This document shows, piece by piece, positions 17,958-26,410 of a stretch of 64,000 nt of DNA. Where the stretch lies: positions 45,782 to 109,781 of the forward strand of contig NZ_QVRA01000014.1 of the NCBI RefSeq assembly GCF_003591655.1, read 5' to 3'. Numbering within the stretch: the stretch's first letter is position 1; each line of letters opens with the position of its first letter. Both the position numbers and the translations under genes were made by a program. The notes beneath the pieces are model-generated. The model was not told where the DNA came from. It saw only the letters and a list, made by a program, of their open reading frames with translations, and did not search any database. This DNA is from Sphingobium terrigena. GTDB taxonomy: Bacteria > Pseudomonadota > Alphaproteobacteria > Sphingomonadales > Sphingomonadaceae.

Positions 17958-20900
17958 GTGCGCTTCCTGAGGCTACGATCGCCCTTATTGATGCGGCAAA
18001 GCGCTTCGCGGCCCTGTCGGGTCGCTTCACGCCTCACGACGCGCTGCCGCGCGAAGCCCTTCAGAACCCGGGCCTTGCGGCCGTGGTTGCATCGGCCCTC
18101 GCCGAGGCCTGCGATGTCGATCTTGATGGTACAGGACGGTGGCTGCTGCGCTCCAATGAACGCCGGTTCGTCCTTACTAGCTTGCGTGAATCCGGCGCGC
18201 TGAGCGCTGCGGTCGGGCAGCGCATGGCCTTGGGCTATGATCCCGAAACACGCCAGCTGCTTGCAGCGGCGCTTGGCACCGGCGATTTTGCCGAAACCGT
18301 CGTCGAGCGCGACATTGCCGATCCCGGTGTCGATCAGGCGCGAATTGCAGCGATCGTGACGGCGATCGAGCGCGCCGGCGGAGCCTTGATGCGCTTCCTG
18401 GCCGCCGCCAAATCCCGTCTACATAGCTTTGAGCGCGACGAACGGCGCCGGTTTGTGACCGAACAGCTCTTTGTCGGGCGCGTTGAAGAAATGACGGCGT
18501 TGCTGGACTGGTTCAAGCAGGGCCTCGACCAGCCGCGCGCCCGCGCCGCCTATATCGGCGGCATTCCCGGCATTGGAAAATCCGCACTCCTCGAAGAGAC
18601 CGTGCAGCGGATCGAGGCTCAGGAAGCCCCGATTGTGGTGCGCCTCGATTTTGATCGGGCAGGCCTCACCATCCTCGACCTCCTGCGCCTCACCATGGAA
18701 GTGGCGCGCCAGGTCAGCGCCCACATCAGCCGGGACAGCGCCGCGCTCGCCGAAGCGCGGCTCGTCGCTGGGAGGGTCGAGCAAGGCAGCGAGCAATTCA
18801 TCGCCTCCGATGCGTCTAAATTTCCCGCTCGCCTTGGCCATGCCATTGGCGAGGCCGTCACTACATCGGGCCGTCCCGTCCTGCTCATACTCGACACGCT
18901 CGAGGTCTTGCGCGGACGCGGCGAGCAGCATCCCGTCGCCCTGTTCGAATGGATCGATCACCTTGTGAACGCGGGGGTGAAACCGCTGCATATTCTCGCT
19001 GCGGGCCGCGGAGAAGCGCTCGACAGCTGTCCCGACCGCATCGGCCTGCCGATCGCCCTTAAAGGGCTGGATGAAGCCTCGGCGGCCCAGATGCTGGCAA
19101 TCCTTGAGGTTCCTGGACCAAGCCGCGCCCATATACAGGATATCGCTGACGGCAATCCGCTCGTGCTACGCTTGGCGGCCGAATGCGTGCGCCGCTTTGG
19201 CGGCGCTGCCCTCCCTGACCAAGCGATCGACCGGCAGATCACAGCGCCCTATCTTTATCGTTTCCTCCTGTCGCGGCTAGACGATCCGCTGCTGTCCGCC
19301 CTTGCCAATCCGGGCCTCATCGCACGGCGTATCAGTGCCGACTTTCTGCGCGAGGTTCTGGCACCGGCGCTGAATCTCCCGCCGCTGAGCGAGGCCGAGG
19401 CCTTATCCTGCTTCACAAAGCTTGCCGCCCAGCATTGGTTGGTAGGCCCGGATGACGAGCCGGGGTTTGTGCGGCACCGGCCGGACATGCGCCATGTGCT
19501 GCTCCCGATACTCTACAGTGAACAGCCTCAGCAATGTGCCCGCATAGATTTATTGGCCGATCGTTGGTTTTCACGCCGCGAGGATAATCTGTCGCGCGTC
19601 GATGCCCTGTATCACCGCCTGCAGCGCATGCGCTCGGGCGCCAAGCCCCCCCGCATCGCGCCCGGTATCGCGGTCCAGTTCAGTCCGGACATGATCGCGG
19701 AACTTCCCAGTACGGCGCAAGCCGCGCTCCAGCGCTCTACAGGTCGGCGTAGCGCGCAATTCCGCACCAGTGCGCCAAGCGGCCGAAAAATGGATGAGCG
19801 AGAGGCCACCCACGAGATAATCGGACTCATCGAGCGCCAGGATTGGCGGGAATGCCGCTATGTCGTCGAAAGGGTCCTCCAGGCGGGCGAGATCGATCCG
19901 GATGGTGACCTGTCCACCGCCATCATGACATTTCACTGGCGGGTCGGCGAATGGCATAGCGCGCGGCAGCGCCTCCGTGTCCGCCGGCCGGCTGAGCCTT
20001 TCGATGTCGCCATGATGGCGCCCATGCTGGGCGTCACCCTCCTGGAAATATGGGCCGAGGCTGGAGGTCCTGAGATAGGGCGAGCGCTCCGGGATGTGCC
20101 GCTTCTTTCCATCCTAGGCGAGGCGCAGCAGCAGCCGCGATCCCTGGCCAGAATCGGTGCCCTCGGCTTTCGATCAATGGCTCTGGAAGCCGCATTTCAT
20201 GGCGAGGCCTATGATCGCGAGCCCGATCCACGAACCTATTGTCTCGTCCACTATGTGCATGGCCATGAGGGCTCGGCTGGATATCAGGTCGAGACCATAG
20301 CGCGCGAGCGTATGCGGCAGCGGCTGGCTGATGGCCATTCAGGCGACGTGCCAGCCGGCCCGATGGCGGTCGCATCTCTCACACCTTACGCCTTCTTCGC
20401 TGCCACGCTGGCGCTCCAGCCCGGCAACCAATGGATCGAAGAGCAAGCACATGCCGACGAAGCACGGCTCAGTAGACTGCCCAGCCTGTTTGGCGACGCC
20501 CGGTTCAACACTCTGTCCGACAGCCCCATCGCCGGTATTGCGGGTCTTGGCCTTTTTGCCGAATGGGCCGAGGCGACAGTCTTCTTCCGACCCCATGCCG
20601 AACTGCGATCCCTTGCCACGTCAGCGGAACGATGGCGCCGCGTGATCGCGGGCGACTGGCGCTATGGACGCAAGCCTACCGGATGGCTTCGTGATCAATG
20701 GAGCCCTGTCGATTCCAGTGGATTTGGAAGCATCCAGGCTCCTCTCGTGCTGGACTGGTCGCTCCATGCCCGCGTGCTGAGACTGAGCGACAGCCATGAT
20801 CCAGAAACAGCGGCTACTGAAGAACTCGCCGGCTGGGCGCCTGATGGTGATCCCGCTCGTCTGCTCCAGATGCTGGTCGCACGCTATGGTCGGGCGATTG

Positions 20901-21025
20901 GGACAGCCACCCTTATGGACAATAGTTTAAGCCGGGCGGCCCATCTAAGACGACACCGCGTGCCTGCCGCCTTTTTACCGGCGCTGGTTGTCCTGCTGGA
21001 CATGGTGCATCTCAGCCTAGATTAA
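17954..21025 (+). CDS. STAND-type NTPase (putative sensor/activator)
   Basis: 1023 residues. An N-terminal domain of ~165 residues (perhaps two small helical adaptor domains) is followed by an NTPase with Walker A GGIPGIGKS (202-210) and Walker B VLLILDTLEVL (309-319). A winged-helix-like part comes next (LSRLDDPLLSALANPGLIARR). The C-terminal ~400 residues are helical and lack an obvious repeat consensus. In STAND proteins such tails sense a trigger, after which the NTPase oligomerises and activates an effector. Translational coupling to the protease-iNTPase gene suggests the protease is that effector. The specific trigger is unknown. A tandem-repeat sensor type could not be named. Confidence 0.82.
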   Translation: MSALPEATIALIDAAKRFAALSGRFTPHDALPREALQNPGLAAVVASALAEACDVDLDGTGRWLLRSNERRFVLTSLRESGALSAAVGQRMALGYDPETRQLLAAALGTGDFAETVVERDIADPGVDQARIAAIVTAIERAGGALMRFLAAAKSRLHSFERDERRRFVTEQLFVGRVEEMTALLDWFKQGLDQPRARAAYIGGIPGIGKSALLEETVQRIEAQEAPIVVRLDFDRAGLTILDLLRLTMEVARQVSAHISRDSAALAEARLVAGRVEQGSEQFIASDASKFPARLGHAIGEAVTTSGRPVLLILDTLEVLRGRGEQHPVALFEWIDHLVNAGVKPLHILAAGRGEALDSCPDRIGLPIALKGLDEASAAQMLAILEVPGPSRAHIQDIADGNPLVLRLAAECVRRFGGAALPDQAIDRQITAPYLYRFLLSRLDDPLLSALANPGLIARRISADFLREVLAPALNLPPLSEAEALSCFTKLAAQHWLVGPDDEPGFVRHRPDMRHVLLPILYSEQPQQCARIDLLADRWFSRREDNLSRVDALYHRLQRMRSGAKPPRIAPGIAVQFSPDMIAELPSTAQAALQRSTGRRSAQFRTSAPSGRKMDEREATHEIIGLIERQDWRECRYVVERVLQAGEIDPDGDLSTAIMTFHWRVGEWHSARQRLRVRRPAEPFDVAMMAPMLGVTLLEIWAEAGGPEIGRALRDVPLLSILGEAQQQPRSLARIGALGFRSMALEAAFHGEAYDREPDPRTYCLVHYVHGHEGSAGYQVETIARERMRQRLADGHSGDVPAGPMAVASLTPYAFFAATLALQPGNQWIEEQAHADEARLSRLPSLFGDARFNTLSDSPIAGIAGLGLFAEWAEATVFFRPHAELRSLATSAERWRRVIAGDWRYGRKPTGWLRDQWSPVDSSGFGSIQAPLVLDWSLHARVLRLSDSHDPETAATEELAGWAPDGDPARLLQMLVARYGRAIGTATLMDNSLSRAAHLRRHRVPAAFLPALVVLLDMVHLSLD

Positions 21026-21333
21026 TCGCGCACTGCGCTTGCGTCCGCCTCGCGCAGGCGACCTGAGCCGGATCACAAATTCGTTTCACGAGAAATCCGA
21101 ATGCTACAATCTATCTGTCGGATGCTGGTGTCCAAAGTGAATACGATATTGAATCTAGCCCCTTGTCGGGCGCTAGAGGGAGGCTATGAAATGTCGGCCT
21201 CGGTTGCTTACGGAATATTGTAGACGGGCCCGACATGATCGACGGTTGTGACCTTGATAGTTGACAACAGGAGGCCTCAGTTAGGTCGTCGCCGTAAAGG
21301 AATACTTAGCCATGCTGACCAAGGTGAGGTAGC
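21026..21333. other. Intergenic stretch between STAND NTPase and SbcD-like genes
   Basis: About 308 bases without a credible gene, slightly less GC-rich than its flanks. It marks the break between the hydrolase cluster and the nuclease pair and should contain the promoter of the latter. An AAGGTGAGG ribosome-binding site ends the stretch. Confidence 0.45.
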
Positions 21334-22443
21334 TTGAAATTCATCCATTCCGCTGACTGGCAACTCGGCAAACCGTATGGCCGCTTCGAGCCCGAAGTCC
21401 GGGCCGGACTTACCGAGGCGCGGTTCGAGGCCATCGACACACTTGGTCGTGCAGCGGCTGAACAGGGCGTGGAGCACGTCGTCGTCGCCGGCGATATCTT
21501 TGATACCGAAGGGCCCGAGGACCGGACGATCGTCCAAGCCATATCCAGGATGAGCCGTCATGGCTGTCGCTGGTGGCTGCTTCCCGGCAACCATGATTTC
21601 GCCCGCAATGGCGGCTTGTGGGATCGCGTACATCAGCGGGCGAGCGAGAACATCGTCGTCTTGTCGACACCCGAACCGGTCGAGATGAATCCTGGAATCT
21701 GGCTGCTGCCGGCGCCGCTTGAGCATCGACATAATCTCGAAGATCCTACCGCCCGTTTCGACGCCATGGAGACGCCCGGCGCGACCCTACGCATCGGCCT
21801 CGCACACGGTTCAATCCGCGACTTCGGCTCGCAAGGCGAAACGAAGAACAAGATCGCGCCCGATCGCGCCCGCCGATCGAACCTCGACTATCTAGCGCTT
21901 GGCGACTGGCATGGGGCCCTCCGCGTCGATGGTCGCACCTGGTATGCCGGCACGCCCGAAGTCGATCGCTTCCAGCGGGATGATCCCGGGCAGGCCCTTG
22001 TCGTGGAGCTGTCAACCGGTGCGGAGCCCTCCGTCACGCCGATCCGCACGGGCCGATTCCAATGGCTTCTACGGGACTGGATGGTCAGTGACCAGGCAGC
22101 GTTCGATGCCGAGTGCGCATTGCTTTTTGGCGCGATCGACCCGCCCACAACGCTTCTGCGCCTGACGCTGGCTGGTATCACCAGTCTCGGCGACCGGATT
22201 GGTATGCTGGGTCGGCTCGAAAACGATATCGGCCATCAGCTGCGGTATCTCGACGTGCGCGCGGATGATCTGGTTGGCCGGCCAAGGGAGGAAGACATTT
22301 CGAATCTAGCCGTCGAGGGCATGCTCGGGGCGGCGGCGACGATGCTTAATGCCAGGATCGAACGCGGCGGCGAGGATGCGGTGGTCGCGAAGCGGGCCCT
22401 TGAGCGGCTCTTCGTGGAATATAGCCGGGAGGAGCCGGCATGA
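21334..22443 (+). CDS. SbcD/Mre11-like metallophosphoesterase nuclease
   Basis: 369 residues. Metallophosphoesterase motifs occur in order: FIHSADWQLG (Asp8, His5), VVAGDIFD, LLPGNHDFARNGG, GLAHGS and LGDWHG. This is the SbcD/Mre11/YhaO layout of DNA repair nucleases. The start is a TTG with AAGGTGAGG five bases upstream; the nearby ATG at 21312 runs straight into a stop. The C-terminal part (capping domain) is shorter than in housekeeping SbcD. Its stop overlaps the ATPase start as ATGA. Together they would form an SMC-like nuclease complex. In this island a defence role against foreign DNA is plausible, but DNA repair is equally possible. Confidence 0.88.
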   Translation: MKFIHSADWQLGKPYGRFEPEVRAGLTEARFEAIDTLGRAAAEQGVEHVVVAGDIFDTEGPEDRTIVQAISRMSRHGCRWWLLPGNHDFARNGGLWDRVHQRASENIVVLSTPEPVEMNPGIWLLPAPLEHRHNLEDPTARFDAMETPGATLRIGLAHGSIRDFGSQGETKNKIAPDRARRSNLDYLALGDWHGALRVDGRTWYAGTPEVDRFQRDDPGQALVVELSTGAEPSVTPIRTGRFQWLLRDWMVSDQAAFDAECALLFGAIDPPTTLLRLTLAGITSLGDRIGMLGRLENDIGHQLRYLDVRADDLVGRPREEDISNLAVEGMLGAAATMLNARIERGGEDAVVAKRALERLFVEYSREEPA

Positions 22444-25061
22444 GCCTCGTCATTCGTCGCATCGCGGTGGAAAATTTCCGGAAATTCCGCGCGCCCGTAG
22501 TGATCGAGGGCCTTACTGACGGCCTCAACGTCGTCATCGAGCCGAATGAGACGGGCAAGTCGACACTTCTCGAGGCCTTGCGCGCGGCCTTTTTCGTGCG
22601 CTTCAACACGCGCAATCAGCTGGCCCAATCCTTCGCCCCCCATGGCGATGCGGTTGGTCCTGAGGTCGAGGTCACTTTCGATGTCGATGGCGCGCCGTGG
22701 TCGGTGACCAAGCATTTCTTGCGCAGCGCATCGGTCGAGATTTCTGGGCCTCAGGGCCGTGCACAAGGGGAGGAGGCCGAGGCGCGCTTGAATGCGCTGC
22801 TCGGTTCAGTCCGCGACACGAGCCGGGGCGGCGATGTCGCGACTTATGGCGCTCTCGGTTTGCTGTGGGTCGCCCAGACCGAAGCCCTGTCCGTGACCGC
22901 GCCCGGCCAGATCGTGCGCGACAGCGTCACCTCCACACTCGAGGCGGAAGTCGGGTCGATCATGGGTGGCGCTGCCTATCGCCGCGTCAGGGATCGGGTC
23001 GAGGCTCAGTATGAGGTCTACTGGACACCGACGGGACAGAAGCGTGGCCGGCAAGCGGATGCGCGTGAGCGGCTCGACGCTGCCGAGACCGCAGCACGCG
23101 AAGCCGCGGATCGATTAGCCATGTTGGAGCGCAGCTTCTCAGATGTCGAGGCGGCTCGCGCTCGCCTAAAGATCATCCAGCGTGAGATGGCGGACAATAC
23201 GGATGCGCAGACGCGTAGCGACCTGGTCGCTTCGCTCGACGTCGCGCGAGCGGCGGCCCAAATCCTCAGCACCCGTCGTGCCGAGCAAGAGGCGGTCAAC
23301 GGTAAGGTGAAGGCGCTCGCTGACCTTCGGCAGCGCCACGACGACGCGACTCAGGTCCGAATGAAAGCAGATGCAGCGCTGACCGAGGCAAGTGAACGGC
23401 GCCTCGGTGTCGCCGACACATTGTCGGCCGCGAAGCAGAAAGTGGTAGATGCGCGCACCGCGCTTGATGTCGCGCGTACGGAACGCCAGGCCGCGCGAAC
23501 GGCCTTGGCGGAAGGAGAAGAGAGGAACCGACAAAGCCGTCGCGGTCTAGCGGTCCAGTCCGCGCGCCAGCGGCATGCCGATCTCCTGAAGCTCGAGGAA
23601 CAACACAGCACCGCGAAGGCGCTCTCCGACACGGCGATCGCCCCGAAAGTGCTGACGTCGCTTGAAGCGCATGATCGTGCCGTTGCCGAAGCGCAGGCAG
23701 TGGTGAGCGCCGGAGCGACCCGGATTGCGTTGTCCGGCTCAGCAAACGGCATCACGATTGATGGCGAGCCAATGGCACTCGGCGTGCGTACCCTCGATCA
23801 TGAGGTCCATGTCCGCTTCGGCGCCGCCGAGCTGCAAATCACGCCGCCGGCGTCTGCCGCCAGCGCCGCAGAGGTCTTGGCGTCTGCGCTTCGTAAGCAG
23901 AAAGCCGCACTCGACGATCTTGGTGTTGTCGATCTTGCTGCCGCGAGAGCCCGCCACGAGATCGCTAGGGATGCCGCAGCCGATCTGCGAACCCTGGAGG
24001 CGCGCATCGAAGCGGCCACGCCCGCCGACGATCTCCTTCAGGTCACTGCTGGATCCGCCGCGCTCAAACTGTTCGTTGCTGAGCTCGGTACGGAGGAGGC
24101 CGTGGGGGAGGGGGAGCTTCCCGATATCGAGGCGCTCACGAAGGCGGTGGAGACGGCCGATAGCGCCTCAGCCCGTGCCGAAGGGGCCCAGGACAGCGCC
24201 ATTGAGGCCCTGCGTCGGGCAGAGAAGGAGGAAGCGCCTCTTGCGACGGCAGAAGCTAGGGCCACGAGCGATGTTGCCAACGCTGTCAGCGCGCTTGAGG
24301 CGATCGAGCGGCGACCTGAATGGACGACGCTTACCGAAGATCTGGCTAAGGCGCGCGAGCAAGCCGCAGAGGCTTCGGTCAAGGTTGAAGACGCAGTCCG
24401 CGATGCCTCTGCGCACGATGTTGCGGCAATCACGCGCAAAATCGAATTGATCGATGCGAGGGTGCGCACGGCCGGGGAAACCCGAACGCGGTTGGAGACC
24501 GATATCGCGCGCCTTGAAGGGACGATCGAGAGCGAGGGCGGACTCGGCCTTGCGGATCGGACAGCTGCCGCCTCCGAGGAAGTCGAGGCGGCGCGTCTTG
24601 CTCTTCAGCGCATCACCGATGAAGCGGAAACGCTGAAGCTGCTGCGAAGCACCCTCGACGCAGCCCGTAACGAGACGTCGGCCAAATTTGTCGGTCCGGT
24701 GGCGGCGCGGGCGAAGCGTCATATCGAGCGTCTGCTGCCTGGATGCGAGCTCAACTTTTCGGAGGATCTCGGTCTCGAAAGCGTGATCCGTGCGGGCGTA
24801 GACGAAAGCTGCGCGAGCCTGTCGCGCGGCACGCAGGAGCAGCTTGCCGTTCTCACCCGGATTGCATTTGCCGATATGCTGCTGGAGCAGGGAAAGCCCG
24901 TGTCGCTGATCCTCGACGATCCGCTGGTCTATTCCGACGATGCCCGTCTCGACACGATGATCGAGATCCTGTCGGAGGCCGCGACCCGCATGCAGGTCGT
25001 CCTCCTCACCTGCCGCGATCGCGCCTTCAGACATGTCGCTGGAAATCGGATCGTGTTGTGA
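22440..25061 (+). CDS. SbcC/Rad50-like AAA ATPase
   Basis: 873 residues. The Walker A motif EPNETGKSTLLEAL begins near residue 39. Long alanine/glutamate/arginine-rich coiled coils occupy about 200-350 and 480-720. The ABC signature LSRGTQEQL is at about 794 and Walker B SLILDDPLVYSDDAR at about 822. A strand-rich hub interrupts the coils around 430-500. This is the architecture of SMC-like partners of Mre11-type nucleases (YhaN/SbcC group), though shorter than E. coli SbcC. Coupled to the nuclease gene by ATGA. The pair should process DNA ends or hairpins with ATP-driven gating. Confidence 0.88.
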   Translation: MSLVIRRIAVENFRKFRAPVVIEGLTDGLNVVIEPNETGKSTLLEALRAAFFVRFNTRNQLAQSFAPHGDAVGPEVEVTFDVDGAPWSVTKHFLRSASVEISGPQGRAQGEEAEARLNALLGSVRDTSRGGDVATYGALGLLWVAQTEALSVTAPGQIVRDSVTSTLEAEVGSIMGGAAYRRVRDRVEAQYEVYWTPTGQKRGRQADARERLDAAETAAREAADRLAMLERSFSDVEAARARLKIIQREMADNTDAQTRSDLVASLDVARAAAQILSTRRAEQEAVNGKVKALADLRQRHDDATQVRMKADAALTEASERRLGVADTLSAAKQKVVDARTALDVARTERQAARTALAEGEERNRQSRRGLAVQSARQRHADLLKLEEQHSTAKALSDTAIAPKVLTSLEAHDRAVAEAQAVVSAGATRIALSGSANGITIDGEPMALGVRTLDHEVHVRFGAAELQITPPASAASAAEVLASALRKQKAALDDLGVVDLAAARARHEIARDAAADLRTLEARIEAATPADDLLQVTAGSAALKLFVAELGTEEAVGEGELPDIEALTKAVETADSASARAEGAQDSAIEALRRAEKEEAPLATAEARATSDVANAVSALEAIERRPEWTTLTEDLAKAREQAAEASVKVEDAVRDASAHDVAAITRKIELIDARVRTAGETRTRLETDIARLEGTIESEGGLGLADRTAAASEEVEAARLALQRITDEAETLKLLRSTLDAARNETSAKFVGPVAARAKRHIERLLPGCELNFSEDLGLESVIRAGVDESCASLSRGTQEQLAVLTRIAFADMLLEQGKPVSLILDDPLVYSDDARLDTMIEILSEAATRMQVVLLTCRDRAFRHVAGNRIVL

Positions 25062-25183
25062 TCATGCAGTCCTCAATCGCTGATATACCATCATCGACAA
25101 CCGGGAACGGCCGAAAATGGGGATTTTGATGCCGAATGAATGCGGAGTGACGTTCGCGCGGAAGATCACCGTAGGGGGTAATC

Positions 25184-26401
25184 GTGGCTGATCGGAGTGC
25201 AGTTTCTACGATTGCTGGCTATTTCTATCAATTCGATCGCTCGATCCTCAGCATCCTGGGGCTAACCGGCGCGAATGACTCGGTGGCGATCGAATGCATT
25301 GAGGATATTGACATCCACACGGCTACGGAAACGACCGCGGTCCAGTGTAAATATTACGAGAAATCCGAGTATAATCATTCGATTATCAAGCCTGCGATCA
25401 TGTTCATGCTCGCGCACTACAAAGCGGGCCTTACGGCCGATCGGCCAACGATCCAATATCAGCTCAGCGGCCATTTTGCGTCGGGGCAGGACAAGTTGGT
25501 GCTCCCATTCGATATTGGCTTCCTCAAGGCTAATTTTCTCACGACTACGTCGAAAGAAAAAACGGTCAAAAAGCATGAAGAGCTAGGTGTCAGTGATGCG
25601 GAGCTTGAGGATTTTTTGAAGCTCCTGTCCATCGATGTAAATGCGGCGAAATTCGACGATCAGTTTCAGACCATCATTGAGAGCCTTGCAAAGCAGTTTG
25701 GTTGTTCGCCGTTCGCAGCCGAGTTCTTTTATTATAACAGCGCCCTAAGGGTCATCAAAGAACTCGCCATCGAGCCGGGGGAGGCTCTGCGTGTTATAAC
25801 GAGGGCAGACTTCATAAAGCGAATAGATACATCATCGTATCTCTTTGATGAGTGGTTCATCGCCAAGCTCGGTACGGCCAAATATTATCGCGGGTTGCGC
25901 AACGAGTTTTTCGCAACGGGCGTCAACGTCTCCCCGGCCGAACGGCTCTTCATCATCCATGCGGCTGACGACAGCTACAGTCGGAACACGGTCAAAACGC
26001 TATTGAAGACGATCTCCCGGAAATATTCCAAGCTATCCAAGCGCGACGCGAAGCCCTTCTCGCCGTACGTTCTGCTCGTCGGCATTGACGATAGCGAACT
26101 TGCCGGCCTCAAGCAGGAGCTGCACAATGAAGACGTTCGCTTCGTCGACGGCTACGATTTCAAGGGCGCCCAGTTCGACGCCGGGTCGATCTCCCGGCCG
26201 GCCTCCTACGCCGCCGCTGGTCCGGCTCTGAGACTATTCTGCGATCTGGCGGAGGCGCGGCAGACCTTTCTGTCGTTCCAGCGCTCGCGCGAGATCTACG
26301 AATTCTATCGCAGTGAGCCAGTTGAAGACTTTGGTGATGGTGCCATCAGACACACCCGATTCCAGATTCCCAAGTACGAAGATATTGACAAGATCATTTA
26401 G
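25184..26401 (+). CDS. DUF4297-like predicted nuclease, partner of HerA-type ATPase
   Basis: 405 residues from a GTG preceded by TAGGGGGTAA. The first 60 residues hold ECIEDIDI then TAVQCKYYE (Gln54-x-Lys56), the D/E...QxK signature of restriction-endonuclease-like nucleases such as DUF4297/Cap4-type proteins. The rest (about 100-400) is a mixed alpha/beta region with no named motif. It ends nine bases before the HerA-like gene. A DUF4297 nuclease with HerA is a recognised two-gene antiphage arrangement. Assignment to DUF4297 rests on the motif and partner, not on a full-length match. Base composition is visibly lower in GC than the flanking island genes. Confidence 0.7.
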   Translation: MADRSAVSTIAGYFYQFDRSILSILGLTGANDSVAIECIEDIDIHTATETTAVQCKYYEKSEYNHSIIKPAIMFMLAHYKAGLTADRPTIQYQLSGHFASGQDKLVLPFDIGFLKANFLTTTSKEKTVKKHEELGVSDAELEDFLKLLSIDVNAAKFDDQFQTIIESLAKQFGCSPFAAEFFYYNSALRVIKELAIEPGEALRVITRADFIKRIDTSSYLFDEWFIAKLGTAKYYRGLRNEFFATGVNVSPAERLFIIHAADDSYSRNTVKTLLKTISRKYSKLSKRDAKPFSPYVLLVGIDDSELAGLKQELHNEDVRFVDGYDFKGAQFDAGSISRPASYAAAGPALRLFCDLAEARQTFLSFQRSREIYEFYRSEPVEDFGDGAIRHTRFQIPKYEDIDKII

Positions 26402-26410
26402 GGGGTGGGT

